From: Gnetum montanum
Lineage: Eukaryota; Streptophyta; Gnetopsida; Gnetales; Gnetaceae
Assembly: GCA_015680685.1 (NCBI GenBank)
Contig: MNCI01020651.1
Coordinates: forward strand, 146,008-210,007
DNA length: 64,000 bases
Reading direction: 5' to 3'
The notes under the pieces were generated by a model. That model was not told the DNA's origin. It saw only the letters and a list, made by a program, of their open reading frames with translations, and made no database searches. Shown here one piece after another: positions 1-11,261 of the stretch; positions within the stretch are counted from its first letter, which is position 1; each line of letters starts with the position of its first letter. The position numbers and the translations under genes are program-made.

Positions 1-55
1 AAAGTTTTAAGGAATTCTATTAGTAACCAAAAATTTTGACTTAATTACGCTACAG

Positions 56-1337
56 ATGAAGGAGGTGCATCCCCATCTGCCATTGTAAGCAGAGTGTGGG
101 GGGAATTCCCTGATAAATTTGCCTTCATGGAAGGCGTTGTAAGTGATATGATCAAGCACCTCGAGCGTGTTGATCCTAGGGATGGTATGTTATGGCTATA
201 GTAGGCTTATTTTATTAGAAGGTTGTAATGTTTATTTAGGTTTGATTTAATATTTGTTATCAGGAGTTCGCCTGCGATGGGACTCTACGTAGGCCATTGA
301 TCTAGATACTGTGGAGCCTTCACCCGACGGCACGGTTGTACCATGCAACATTTATGAGGAAATGCGTAAATGTGCGTTATGCTTAACCTGATCCTTGTGG
401 GAGAGTCAAAACGTCAATGAAGACCTCTAGAAGAAGCTGCAGAGGTCAGAGAAGGAAAGGATGTCTCTAACTAAAGAGGTCGGAGACTTAAGATCACGAT
501 GTGAATTCTTGCAAGTGCGAAGAATGGGTGAAGAGGACTAGTGAACGGCTATCATTGACTACACTCACTACTGGATTGTGGTCAAAAATAGCGTACAAAC
601 TAGTCACGAATTGGTGGAGCAAAGGATGCAAATAAAGCTCTTGGCCCAGAAGAACTAGGATTGGAAGGACTTTTGGGCAAGTGTCCAAGAGTGGGGGCAA
701 AAAGAAAAAGATCATAAGCATTTGTATAAGCTAGAAAGTATCGCTTATCATCAGCACTATTGAGATTCTGCCATTGAAGCTCAATCCTTGTAGATGTTCC
801 TCGATGTCATTGGTGCATCTAAGGCCATCGAGAAGTTCCAAGAGAAGGTAACGATAACCGTGTCCCCGAAAAGGGAAATTACTCTTCCCGGGGAAGAGAC
901 TATAGTTCCTACTTTCTTCCTCGAGCCACCCCAATGGACTAGCATGGAGAAAGGGAAGGTGAAGGCTGGAACTAATCTAGGGGATGGAGTTCGGTCTGAG
1001 TTAACTGAAGACGAAATTATGCAACGCCTGTGGGTCAGTTTAGATCAACTCCCCTTTGTTGCGGATGCAGGACCATCACGAGTAAGTTTGAGTGTTATTG
1101 AATTTAAATTTTCTGATTTATCCTATCATGACTTCTACTTATGTATTTATTGTATGTATGTACAAGGAGTGGATGAAGAAGGTGGACAGGGTGAGGAACG
1201 TGTTCAAGAAGATGAGCGTAATGACACAGACCGTCCTATTGGGGAGCCAGTGTTAGTGCAAGAACCCTGTGAAGATGACATTCCTCATGAAGGAATACTC
1301 TCTAAAAGGGACGGCCCACTCGAGGAAGATTTGTTTG
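56..1337 (+). pseudogene. Antisense accessory gene of T1, 3' exons (unrecognised protein)
   Basis: C-terminal exons of the gene described at 48357-52493. Exons inferred from AG/GT borders and from alignment to the second copy are 56-184, 264-1081 and about 1160 into the gap. The long exon encodes a charged, probably coiled-coil segment (LWESQNVNEDL, then alternating E/K/R/L), and the last exon is acidic (CEDDIPHEG). The frame from 794 to 1081 is open; upstream it holds several TAG/TGA codons where the other copy has Q, R or W codons. The last intron acceptor is altered (TATG instead of TGTAG). I recognise no domain. It runs opposite to gag on the other strand. Confidence 0.5.
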
Positions 1338-1798
1338 NNNNNNNNNNNNNNNNNNNNNNNNNNNNNNNNNNNNNNNNNNNNNNNNNNNNNNNNNNNNNNN
1401 NNNNNNNNNNNNNNNNNNNNNNNNNNNNNNNNNNNNNNNNNNNNNNNNNNNNNNNNNNNNNNNNNNNNNNNNNNNNNNNNNNNNNNNNNNNNNNNNNNNN
1501 NNNNNNNNNNNNNNNNNNNNNNNNNNNNNNNNNNNNNNNNNNNNNNNNNNNNNNNNNNNNNNNNNNNNNNNNNNNNNNNNNNNNNNNNNNNNNNNNNNNN
1601 NNNNNNNNNNNNNNNNNNNNNNNNNNNNNNNNNNNNNNNNNNNNNNNNNNNNNNNNNNNNNNNNNNNNNNNNNNNNNNNNNNNNNNNNNNNNNNNNNNNN
1701 NNNNNNNNNNNNNNNNNNNNNNNNNNNNNNNNNNNNNNNNNNNNNNNNNNNNNNNNNNNNNNNNNNNNNNNNNNNNNNNNNNNNNNNNNNNNNNNNNN
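1338..1798. other. Assembly gap (461 N)
   Basis: Run of N. By comparison with 52430-53060 it should hold the end of the antisense gene and the start of the noncoding stretch before the protease stop. Open frames reported across it are not real. Confidence 0.99.
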
Positions 1799-1869
1799 TC
1801 ACAGTCAAATTTGATAAGCATAAATGAAAAAACTGGTGAAAATGTAATGATGTGCGTAAATACAATGCA

Positions 1870-4800
1870 GGTAAATTGTTAGCCCGTAATTATTTCTTGA
1901 CGGCTTTCATGTTGAGTGGTGCGTAGGGGTGAGGAGATTTATGGATTGACTCCTCCACATCATCTTCCTCCCCTTGAAATTGCAAGTCAGCTCAGGCTAG
2001 GCTTTCATCATTCATTTCAACTTGTTCAGAGGTTTGGACATGGGTTTGATCTTCAGGCATTTTGATTTCTGAACCTCGTTCTTCCTCGATGTTATTGACA
2101 GTCCTAGGAGTTATTTCATTACTATGTATTACTACCTCTCCCCCTACATAAGGCAGGTGTATTTCTTAGTATATCAGTGACAAAACTTCCCTCAGTTAGG
2201 CTAGCCAGGACCTCCCTAGAATTAGGTTGAAGCCAGACCTCTCCTCGATAACGATAAATGTGGCATCTGTCGAAAACTGATCCCCTGCCACAAATTCGAT
2301 ATGCACCATCCCTTTAACTTCAAATCATGCCTGTTGAACGAATTTAGGCTTGATGTCATTGTAGGACTGATCTGGTCGACTAGGCCCAACTTATCCACTA
2401 TAGGATAAGGGATATTCGTAGCCGCGCCATCGTCAACGTGCTCCAGATCCGATGTTGACAAACCTGGATGGTGATGAACATGGGTTCTATCATCACTCGA
2501 CCTTTCTTAGGATCATCTTTAATGGATTCATCATGAAAGGTCAATGGGGTAGGTTTGGGTCTCTCAACGGTGGACAAAAACATGATAGCATGTATCGCTT
2601 CCTCCTCCGCTGGTAAGCCTTCATCCACAGGTATGGATGTCAGCATACGGATCATAGCCTCATGATGCTTTTGAGACTTCATCAACAAGTCATAGAGGCT
2701 CAATGTCATGTTCTTCTATTTTAGAGCCTACTTGACTTGCGTAAATGCGTCGAGGAGATCCCGCTCTTGGTTGGGTTACCTGTCCGCTCTTTCTTCTTCC
2801 ATTCACCCTAAGAGACGAATCTCTCAAGGCGGAATAGTGTTAGTTGGAGGGTTGTATTTCTTCCTTCCGAGGGGAGGTGGTTGTGTTTTCATACCCCTAT
2901 CTTGCCCATAAGGTGCAGGTGCAGGAACAGAGGCCAGGGGCCTGAGCTTAGTGAAGCCTAGCGTAGAGTGGTTTTTGGTGGCATTGATTGATGCATCTCC
3001 TTCCTTCTTCTTATTGGGTGGCGGTTGATGATTTTGGTTAGAAGCTTGCCCCTGTGTAAAAGGGGCATCTGGTGGTTTTGGTACCCTAAGGATATAAGGC
3101 ACCTTAGGAGTAGGTGCGGGCATGGCCGCAGATTTATTGTTAACATGAGACTAAGCTAAAGTCTGATAGGGCGCCCAAATAACAAAGGGTGGCCTCGAGG
3201 CACAGGTAACTGCGGGTAAAGAACTTGCCCCCTGAGGTGAACTTGTAGGTACATGTAAAACAAAGGGTCGCTTGGGCGGTACCTTCCCTTCATTGTCTAT
3301 ACTTACCACGTTGATGGTGTAGGGTGCGTTATTTGCATTTAATGGATCTTTGTACACATGCATCGCCTAGTTTTTGGGACATGTTGGACTACTACCATCT
3401 AGTTTCAGAGAACCATCATCAATCATGCATTGAATATCATCCTTCAACTCCCATCAGTAATCGGTACCATGACCACACAACTGATGGTAATCACAAAAAT
3501 GGTCTAGCCTAAAAGACTTCGGAATTGGGGGTTCATTAGGTAGGGCTAAATAAGGATTCTTCAACAATTCACAATGGCACCTGTGACACTGCAGATCTTC
3601 TTTGGATACTTTTTTATTCTGAATATATCCTATCCCTAATAATTGTTTCAATAGTTTTGAATGTTTTATATGTAGGGCTATATATTTTGAGCGATCTTTA
3701 TGCTTGAAGTTCAATTTTGATTGGGGGGGCTGTGCAGGGGGAACTGCTTCTGAGCCGGTGCTGCTTGCACTAGCCATGGTCTCGATAGGCGCTGTGGGTG
3801 CCTTCTAGTTATTCTTCTTCTTGGCATCCTCTGCCAGCATAGCTACTATCATCGTTGCTATTTTCCCTTTATCTTTACCTTTGTTGTTGGCATTTTTATA
3901 AGCCACATACACTGGGTCTTTTCTAGCCTCAGTAGCATCTTGGATGTTCTTGGTTTGGGCAAAAGCCTGACTCAAGGAGCGAGGGGCAAGGTAATATAGT
4001 TTAGACTTGATGAAGTCATTAACTGCTCCTTTGAAAATAGCCAGTAGATGGGCTTCTGCGATAGGCTCATGGATTTCATTCAGAGTAGCACTCCATCATT
4101 GTATAAACTTCTGGACTGGCTCAAGCGGGTCTTGTTTCACTCCCATAAGTTGATCTAACGTGACTTTCAGCTTTAAGTTGTATTTAAAGTGAGTCACAAA
4201 TTGTGTTAAGAGCTCTTCCAAGATTGAGATGGAAGAGCGAGGGAGTGCATGATACCAGTCCAAGGCTTTACCTGCTAGAGACATTGCAAAGACATGGATA
4301 ATTGTATGAGGCCATTGCTATAATAACAAGGATTTAGACCTGAAGGTAAAAAGATGGGCATTAGCATCTCCTTCCCCAGTATATTTAGTAAAATGGGGCA
4401 ATGGCATCCCTAGAGGCAAGGACAGCATAGGAACCGCTGGGCTAATGGGATCATCATGGTAGAAATCCATGACTTGTATCATATCAGAGCTAGTAGCTTT
4501 AAGGTGCTTAACCTCCTTGGTGAGGGTCTAAATAAGTGAAAAAGCTTGATACAGACTTGTCGATGAAGAAGTCGGAGTAGGAGGAGCAAGGGGTTGAACT
4601 GAAAGAGTAGGGCCAGGTAATGGGAATGGAGCGATGGCTTGGCTAATAGGTGGTGCTACGGGGACTATCCCCGTGGACGGAGCTACTTTTGAAAACCACC
4701 ATCCACCAGGTTGAGCAGAGAAATTGGCCGTCGCTGGATTTGTAGGATAGGGATTATAAGGATATTGTGCGTTTGTCTACGGGACATGCGTGGTAGATGC

Positions 4801-5693
4801 GGCTAAGGGTTGTACACCGTAGAATGTAGACTGATTATGTTGCACAACAGGAGTGATCCACTGGCCAGCTATAGGTTGTGGAACAGATCATTGTGATGGA
4901 ATGGTGGTCATGATCTGTTGCATTGCAATGCGCTGTGACAATAAGGTTTGTACGGTATTTTGCATAGGGTGGGTTATAGGCATGGTCTGGATCTGCACTT
5001 GGGGAATGAAATGGGGGGAAGTAGACGTAGGTATCACTAATGGAATCTTGATTACTTGTGGCAAGGAGGTTACCCCCACATTATTTTGAAGTGGCATATA
5101 TACTTGTGAAACCGAGGATTGTGTAGTAGCTTGCGAGATAGTGGGAATATGTGTTTGACTGGTCCTAATTGAATTGATATGGGAAGCTTCTCTGGTGACT
5201 TGATTAAACAGGGGATTCACGTATGTATCGAGATGAGGGTATGGTATGAATCTGCATGTTCAGACTGGGCTGCGAATTCATCTTCCTCCTTCTCTTCATT
5301 TTGAGGCTCTAGAATAGACTGTGTACTTTGATTCCTAGCCAGAACCAATTAGGTCAAGAGTTCATGATAATGATCGGTCAGGGGAATGATGTCATACGTG
5401 GTAGGGATAAAGTCGTTACCTCCTTTATAGATCAGCTCATAATTTAGTTTCACCTCTAGCTCGGCTCGGCTAAGGGTGAGCTTTTCCTGGATCTTGACGT
5501 AAATGAAATTATACTCCTCAGGTGTCACAATTGTAAATGAAGGATTCCTACCCTGTAATCTCAATGAATGACGTGATGGTCCCTGAGGTCTTGTCGTGCA
5601 GGAAGCCGATTCAGAAATGGTGATGGGATTTACAGTTGTGTCACTCAAGTTAGTAGCGATCATGGTAGTAGTATTTGTATGCGTAGAATCCAT
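1870..5693 (-). pseudogene. gag-pro: T1 gag-protease polyprotein remnant
   Basis: Minus-strand gag-protease of a Tat-lineage element: Gag forms the capsid of the virus-like particle and the aspartic protease matures it. The start at 5693 (MDSTH) is shared with the second copy. Order: N-terminal region (to about 5349), proline/glutamine-rich linker (5220-4600), capsid core with GKALDWYHALPRSS at about 4270-4220, a basic region and zinc-knuckle-like FCDYHQLCGHGTDY near 3500-3460, another P/S/T-rich linker (3363-2824), then a retropepsin-like segment whose VDDGAATNI (about 2435) replaces the usual D-G/S-G loop and whose LILGRSWLA follows near 2205. Many TAG, TGA and TAA codons and frame changes break it, so it cannot make an intact polyprotein. 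Confidence 0.8.
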
Positions 5694-5916
5694 CTCTAAG
5701 ATAGATCGATGAAAACAAATGAAAAGATTTAAAAGGCAACGGAAAAATAGAACCACGATTGGGATTTCTACCCTGCAGGACTCCAAAGGAATCGTTACTG
5801 TGACCAATCTATACCACACGATTTCGTAGACTTCCGTAGAGGTATTATGTTTACGATATATAAACGTGGGTATGGATCGCTTACAAGGTTACCCATAAAA
5901 TACGGATTGGAGGTTC

Positions 5917-5936
5917 AGTCCCTCCTTCTAGTGCCA
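5917..5936 (-). other. Primer binding site of T1
   Basis: On the minus strand it begins TGGCACTAGAAGGAGGG, six bases inside the LTR border. The plus strand reads like a tRNA 3' end: a 5-bp stem GGAGG/CCTCC closed around TTCAGTC (5910-5926), then TTCTAGT, a discriminator G and CCA. I could not assign the tRNA. It is not the tRNA-Asp type used by the neighbouring Athila-like elements. Confidence 0.65.
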
Positions 5937-5942
5937 GAAAAC

Positions 5943-7357
5943 TATAATGATGGAAAACGTCGATCGCTGAAAAATACCAAACGAAGATCCGTGTACACAA
6001 TCTTAACCACAAATCCGCGTGAGGGAAATGCTGGAGAAAATGGATCCGCAGTGCCCTGAACGGTCTTGTTGATCAGACAGAGACTTACTTAACTAGTAAA
6101 TTAACGAATATCGCGATGATGTACGTATTATATAGACATTCGACAAAAAGAATTGATTCAATGAATCGTAAAAGGAGTAGAAAATGATGTAAATAAATTG
6201 AAATAATAACGTCAATGCGACAAGGAGGATCAGATTTAGGGAAGATGTGCAATTCCAAGATTGATGTTTTGACTCGAAAACTGAGTATATTGTATACAAA
6301 GTTTCGATAGCAAACTCCGCTTATCCTATGCGAAGCATATACAAAACAACAAGAAAACTATTCAACAAGGAGTAGAGAATGAAGCTCGATCTACTTCGTA
6401 AGCCAAAGATCGGATGCAAGGAAGGTCAATCCTAGATGTCTATCGATCAACTGTTTCTGATGAATAAACCTTACCAACCACACTAGATGATCTCTCGATC
6501 TTTGATCTGCTGCTTTTGCCTTTGGTAGTTTCTTTTCAAAGATGCTAATGATCGCCAATGGAGAGAACTGTATTTTTGCCAAAAGACTGATCACTCCTGT
6601 TGCCAATGCTCAACAATGTCTTCTATCTCTGTTAATAGGTGATGCTGCCAAAAAAATGATTCTTTCTTTCTTTGCCAACTAGAGTATTTATAGGTTCGGT
6701 AGTACGTGAAGAAGGCACGACCTTGATGACACGTGTCTCAAACTTTCAGAATGTTGTTGACTTGGCAAACTTTGTGATGAAACTGGTCATGTCGCATCAT
6801 GCTTTTGGGAAAGGGGGAAAAGTACGCTATCGACCTCTCCCACTGAAGCTGCCTCATGATTACACTATGATACACTAATTAGCGTATTATGCGTATGGAT
6901 AGCAGGTGCGTGTCGGGTACTGCCTTAGTTGAATTTAGGCTGTATTACCCTCGTTTACACTACATAGCGTGCTGAGTGTAATAGAGCATAGAAGTAGTTA
7001 ACTCAAGCTTCTTTACGCTCATTTATGCCGCAAAGCGTAATAGAGCGTAAAAATGGTCAAATTTACAATAAGTTACGCTTGTCTACGCTGCGTAGTGTAA
7101 TAAGCGTAAAGCGACCAATCTGTAAATAGAAGAAGAGATCAATCTGTCGTGCTTCTTTGGACTTTCACTTTAACTTCTTCGAAGCTCATTATGCTACTCT
7201 GTGTAATGGAGCATAAATTCAGCCCTAAACAAAAGACTTAGCGGAATATGCGAGAAGTCGCATATCATCCTTCTTTGACCTTAAACTTCATCAAATTCGC
7301 CAAAGTAAGCAGAGTTACGCTGAGCGACACCACACTATGCTATGTTGCGTAATGTAG
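5943..7357 (-). repeat. T1 5' LTR, truncated at gap
   Basis: Homologous to the LTRs at 41235-42746 and 57203-58762; about the last 100 bases (element 5' end) are missing beyond the N at 7358. On the minus strand it has a TATA box (TATAAATA, 6692-6685). Between about 6860 and 7350 lies a dense cluster of TTACGC and GCGTAA motifs in both orientations. Confidence 0.85.
6685..6692 (-). promoter_or_regulatory. TATA box of T1 LTR
   Basis: TATAAATA on the minus strand, conserved in position in both T2 LTRs (41957-41964 and 57973-57980). It probably sets the start of the genomic RNA of this family. Confidence 0.55.
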
Positions 7358-7358
7358 N
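7358..7358. other. Single-N scaffold join between unrelated sequences
   Basis: The LTR of T1 stops in mid-sequence on the left, and protease-coding sequence of a different retrotransposon family starts directly on the right. No target duplication or element end is seen at this point, so the adjacency may be an assembly join and not genomic linkage. Confidence 0.8.
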
Positions 7359-7364
7359 AACTAG

Positions 7365-8159
7365 ATCAAGGTAGGCCACCTTCCCAGGAAACTATCTGAC
7401 CTTGGGAGCCCCTTAATTTATTTGCAAATCACCAGGAATGCACCACATCAGGCTCTTCTTGACTCAGGTTCTAGAGTCAATTTAATATCACGATAAATGT
7501 ATCAAGCCTAGGACCTGCCCCAACTTAAGAAGAGTAACATACACCTAGAGCTGGCTAACCAGTCCATCACCATTTCCTTAGGATTGGTGGAGGACATCAT
7601 CACCACTATGTGTGGGTGGTCATACCGAGTCGATTTCCTTGTGATTGAGGTTAACAATGAAGGGGGATTCCCAATTATAATGGGAAGGCCATGGCTAAGT
7701 ATAGTAGACGCATACCTAGGGATCCATGATCTTTCCTTGCAAATATCCAAGATAAATATTTATGAAAAGATCGAGAAGAAGAAAGTTCTGTGCATCACAT
7801 ACAATGACACTGAGGGTGATGACATGGAAGAGTGTTCAGCATTGCTTCCATGTGTGCGGTGTGCCCAAGAAACACAAATCCAAAGATGCCTGTATGTAAC
7901 AACCACACCAATAGTAGACACCCCATGGTTGACAGCTACTAGGAATAGTAAATTAATATGCATGGAACAAATTGATGAAACTCATGTTAACAATAGAGGC
8001 ATAGACACATTGGAATATAAGCATCACCAACTTCCACCCCTCAACCTAAAAACATCAATGGGAAGAAGTTGGGCACTTTTACAAAATTCAAATAGACGTT
8101 CATTATTTCAGATCTCTCCCTTACAATTTAGTCATGGGGGAGATGGCTACCTATGCTAA
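7365..8159 (+). pseudogene. R2 aspartic protease remnant fused to pol C-terminal tail
   Basis: Retropepsin-like protease. LLDSGSRVNLIS lies near 7462-7497 with the catalytic D-S-G intact, and FPIIMGRPWLS near 7668-7700 is the usual flap-side motif. Stops interrupt the first third (TAG in place of CAG, TAA in place of CAA or GAA), but 7584-8156 is open for 191 codons. Its last 15 or so codons (SLFQISPLQFSHG) match the extreme end of the integrase frame of R9 (about 39940-39975), showing an internal deletion that removed RT, RNase H and integrase while keeping the frame. Without those enzymes the element could move only with help in trans. Confidence 0.8.
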
Positions 8160-8179
8160 CCATTGGAGGCCCTCAGTTC

Positions 8180-8475
8180 TTTTTTGTTTTTGTTTTACAA
8201 GTTTTTGTTTTACATATTTTTTTTACACATTTTTTTTACATGTTTTTGTTTAACACATTTTTTTTTTACATATTTTTGGTTTACACATATTTTTTTTACA
8301 CATATTTGTTTTACACATTTTTGTGCTACAAGTTTTTTTTTTACAAGTTTTTGTTTTACATACTTTTGTTTTACACAATTTTTTTTACACATTTTTGTGC
8401 TACAAGTTTTTGTTTAACATATTTTTGTTTTACATGTTTTTTTTTACATGTTTTTGTTTTGCAACTTTATTTAAC
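8180..8475 (+). repeat. T-rich minisatellite in R2 3' UTR
   Basis: About 18-20 imperfect copies of a 14-17 base unit of the type TTTTTGTTTTACACA. Shorter arrays of the same unit sit at the same place in R4 (15640-15712), R6 (22670-22822, reversed) and R9 (40022-40140). The long hydrophobic open frames across it are a composition effect. Confidence 0.9.
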
Positions 8476-8520
8476 TTTTCTTGTTTTCGTTTTCTAACAT
8501 CATTATACTTTTCCATTTTA

Positions 8521-8537
8521 TGTGTGTGTGTGTGTGT
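8521..8537. repeat. (TG)n microsatellite
   Basis: Eight to nine TG units in the R2 3' UTR. The matching (CA)n run is at 22641-22660 in R6, so the microsatellite was present in their common ancestor. Confidence 0.9.
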
Positions 8538-10258
8538 ATGCCATCCACCATGTAAGTTCATCACCCACTAAGTGTTCAGACCGATGGTATGAACTATTTT
8601 TCATTGATTGCTAATGTTTGGTTTCTACCTTTAAGTTACGATGTTGACACTAAGGTATGTGCTTTTGATATGGTAGGCAATGATTCCACTTCATCCATCC
8701 ATCCACCAAAGTCTATGGTCTCTCTTGGTTTGGAAATGTACAATCCCCTTCCTAATAAGAACTTTAATGAATCAGTGACTGGGTACTTCTCAAACTAAGG
8801 AAGGACTGAAGGTCTGAAAAGGGCGTGACTTTAAGGGAACTTTATGTACTTTTGTTGGCCATTCTCTTGGGTGTTTGGATGTTTTCTTCTTGGGTTTTCT
8901 TGCAGTTCTGATGTTACCACTTTTCGCAAACTAAGCCAATAAAACCAACAAGTCTTTACATGGTGTGGTTCTCACGTACAAAAACACAAAACACAAAAAA
9001 AGAAAAAAAAACAAAGTGAGAATTCAAAGCACACCCCTTAGATGGAATAAGCTTGGGCTACAAGCACTAGTTATTGTCTGCTTTGTTTCATCAGAATGGT
9101 GGTGACTCTTTAGAGATGCATTCTTGTTATCCACATGGATGATTTGGCCAAGTGCGTTGATGCGAAGTCACTAGATGTGGTTGGTTTGAGACTGGAGTTG
9201 GAATGAGATTTTCCAAGTCACATTAATCATAAAACATACAAGGGGCAGTACACCACCTTGTTCTTGGGATCCCATTCTATCCTCTTCTCTCCACTATTCT
9301 CTCCATTTTTTACCTCATTGTCGGTTATATCATTAGTGTATATTTTGGTAGATACATCATTTTCTTTTTCGTAAATTCTACCGGTTAAGACTTTAACTCT
9401 TGTTCCAAAGGACATTCCCAGAGCCTACGGACTCTTTTGAATGTGGGTTTGTCAGGGCACTAAGGGCATGAGCCTACTTTGGGGAGGATCCACTAACATT
9501 CCTATTTGGTGCATTAGTTAAATTCTTTCCCTTAATATTTTGCAATTAATTTTATTTTGTTCATTTCCATCTTGACATCTATTTTATCGATGTCCTAGTT
9601 GTCTCTTTTTCTTCCTCTTTTTTGTTCTTATTCTTTCTCCATTCTATCGCTACCAGAGGTTCGCAATTAGTCATGGGGGTATGGGGTCCACTTTTTTCAA
9701 TTTTCTCCTAGCCCCAAATTTTTTGCTTTTCTCCTAACCCCTACACCTTTGGTAGTCATCAGTTATATATTCCCAAATCCATATCATCCATACCATAACC
9801 TAGCCAATCGACTTACACCGAAGCAAGGTATTACCCACTTTGAAATTTATTTACCCTTGGTAATAAATGACTATGTTGTATGTGCAGATGGCGATCATGA
9901 AATAACGAACTGGATCTAGAGGAAGCACTTGGAATTGAGAAGTGCTAAAAGTAGCTATGCAAGGAGCAAGATTGATGATGCGCTTATGGATGAACAACGA
10001 AAGGCGCAATCTAGGTATTGGCAGCAACTAGACTTCTTTTCTCTTCTTCTCTACTCTTCTCTCTTCTCTTTTCTCTCAGCTGCCAAATGTGGCCTGATGT
10101 CAATGTAATAAGGTGTTCACCCTTGTTGTTATGAACACTAGTTTTGTCAAGTCTTGTAAGAATGATCCATTCACATGTCATCCCATTAGTTCCATTCCCT
10201 CAATAATCTCATACCTACCTGATATTATTGTAATGAACTCGAGGACGAGTTTTCATTT
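8538..10258 (+). other. R2 3' untranslated region
   Basis: About 1.7 kb with no supported gene. It is collinear with the 3' UTRs of R4 (15721-17467), R6 (22600-20888 on minus) and R9 (40141-41229 plus 58768-59436), including two short TCATGGGGGT tracts, near 9673 and 10261. An A-rich stretch lies near 8985-9015. The R4 and R2 versions preserve the uninterrupted site at which T2 inserted in R9. Confidence 0.7.
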
Positions 10259-10271
10259 AGTCATGGGGGTA
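10259..10271 (+). other. Polypurine tract of R2
   Basis: AGTCATGGGGGTA directly before the TGATG start of the 3' LTR. The same tract precedes the 3' LTRs of R4 (as CATGGAGGTA), R6 (reverse complement at 20875-20887) and R9 (TGTGGGGGTA). It primes second-strand synthesis. Confidence 0.75.
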
Positions 10272-11261
10272 TGATGGGACAAAATACGTGATATCATGGT
10301 CGTCGCGATATCGCATCCCTCGCGATATTGCGTATGTGATATCGCATTGTCCCCTGCAATATCGCATACGCGATATCGAGGTCTGCTACCATATCTATAA
10401 ATAAGAGGCAACACTCCCCTTATTCCTCATCCTAGGCTTAAAGTAGGAAAACTCTAGCAAATTGATCACTGCAAAGATAGATTATTTTCCATGTGCCCAC
10501 AGTAGGAGTCCCCAAGTGAACGGATCTTTATTCGAGCAGCTTTGTACCTGAATGCAAGTTGTGTATAGTAATAAAGATGAACTTTGTGGATAAACCTTGC
10601 AGTACATGGAATAGGTTTATTAAATGTTATTTCCTACTTGTTATTTATTACCTGCAGTAGCGTAGTATGAGTACAACTTGATTACGAGCATTTACGAATG
10701 TATACAGTTAGTTAAGGAATCGGTTGCTCATCACAATTACTCTCTCTCAACCTAAACTCCTAGAACACGGGGTAAGTACGACTTGGTTACGAGCATTCCA
10801 AGATGTGTACAGATAGCCAAAGAACATATGCTTATCATGTTTAGGTTAGTTAAGTGCCTCAGTACAACCACTTCCAGCACATGCGTTACGCATGGGATCC
10901 CAGTAACTATTAGCGTTTGGTAACCACGATTGCATAGTTCAAGGTGTGTACGGTAACTGGGAACGGATGTTGACGCTAGGTAATTTAGACTTACTGCTTT
11001 AGTTAGAATTAGGACTTAGCTTCTCAACCCTTCTCTCGTAGCATAGAAGACATAAAAACATAAAAGACCATAAAAATCATATACCTTATACTTGCTTAAC
11101 CATACACCGTGACACATACAAGTAAGTCTGGGAAGACAACAATTAATTAACCCCAAGTGTTCCATGGGGCGTGTAGGCATTTAGTCTAAAAAGTTCAATC
11201 GGATCATGTGTACGACACTGGTATTCATATGGTTGAGTGTAGGGATACCTGCCACTCATCA
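10272..11261 (+). repeat. R2 3' LTR (990 bp)
   Basis: Runs from TGATGGGAC to CACTCATCA, termini shared with the other Athila-like LTRs here. U3 opens with a cluster of GATATC-containing palindromes (10290-10380), then a TATA box at 10396, the conserved block with CAGTAGGAGTC near 10500, and an AATAAA near 10570. The part downstream of R carries related units beginning GTAC.ACTTG.TTACGAGCATT at about 10670 and 10768, giving a longer LTR than in R4. No matching 5' LTR lies in the window, so the duplication of target cannot be checked. Confidence 0.85.
10396..10403 (+). promoter_or_regulatory. TATA box of R2 LTR
   Basis: TATAAATA about 125 bases into the LTR, just after the GATATC palindrome cluster. 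Equivalent boxes lie at 20797-20790 (R6) and 59603-59610 (R9). Confidence 0.6.

Larger units (their letters stand above)
1..7357 (-). mobile_element. T1: truncated Tat/Ogre-lineage Ty3/gypsy element
   Basis: Right-hand portion of the same family as the complete element at 41235-58762; the window edge cuts it on the left and an assembly gap at 7358 on the right. On the minus strand the order is LTR (7357-5943), primer site (about 5936-5917), gag (from 5693) and protease (to about 1870). A plus-strand gene end then occupies 56 to the gap. It aligns over its whole length with 51100-58600, with many transition differences and several stops. The family is placed by the dual RNase H and YIDD reverse transcriptase of the complete copy, since pol itself lies outside this fragment. 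It is a defective copy. Confidence 0.85.
7359..11261 (+). mobile_element. R2: 5'-truncated non-autonomous Athila-like element
   Basis: Plus-strand element cut on its left by the scaffold join. What remains is the end of gag-protease (7365-8159), a T-rich 3' UTR with a minisatellite, a polypurine tract and the complete 3' LTR. RT, RNase H and integrase are absent: the protease frame passes straight into the last about 20 codons of pol, with the same junction as in R6 (19956-27276). The family is inferred from the tRNA-Asp primer sites and the FMDD-type reverse transcriptase of its relatives R6 and R9. Confidence 0.8.

Noticed and set aside
794-1882. 362-codon frame and its overlapping partners at 1269-1865
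   Set aside because: They cross the N gap; only the part before 1081 is a plausible exon and the rest reads through an intron and N.
5905-5936. tRNA gene suggested by the T-arm and CCA
   Set aside because: No matching 5' half, D-arm or anticodon arm upstream; position six bases from an LTR makes it a primer site.
8153-8571. Hydrophobic F/L/Y-rich frames resembling a membrane protein
   Set aside because: Produced by the T-rich minisatellite, which has few stops in any frame; the same occurs at 22561-22937.
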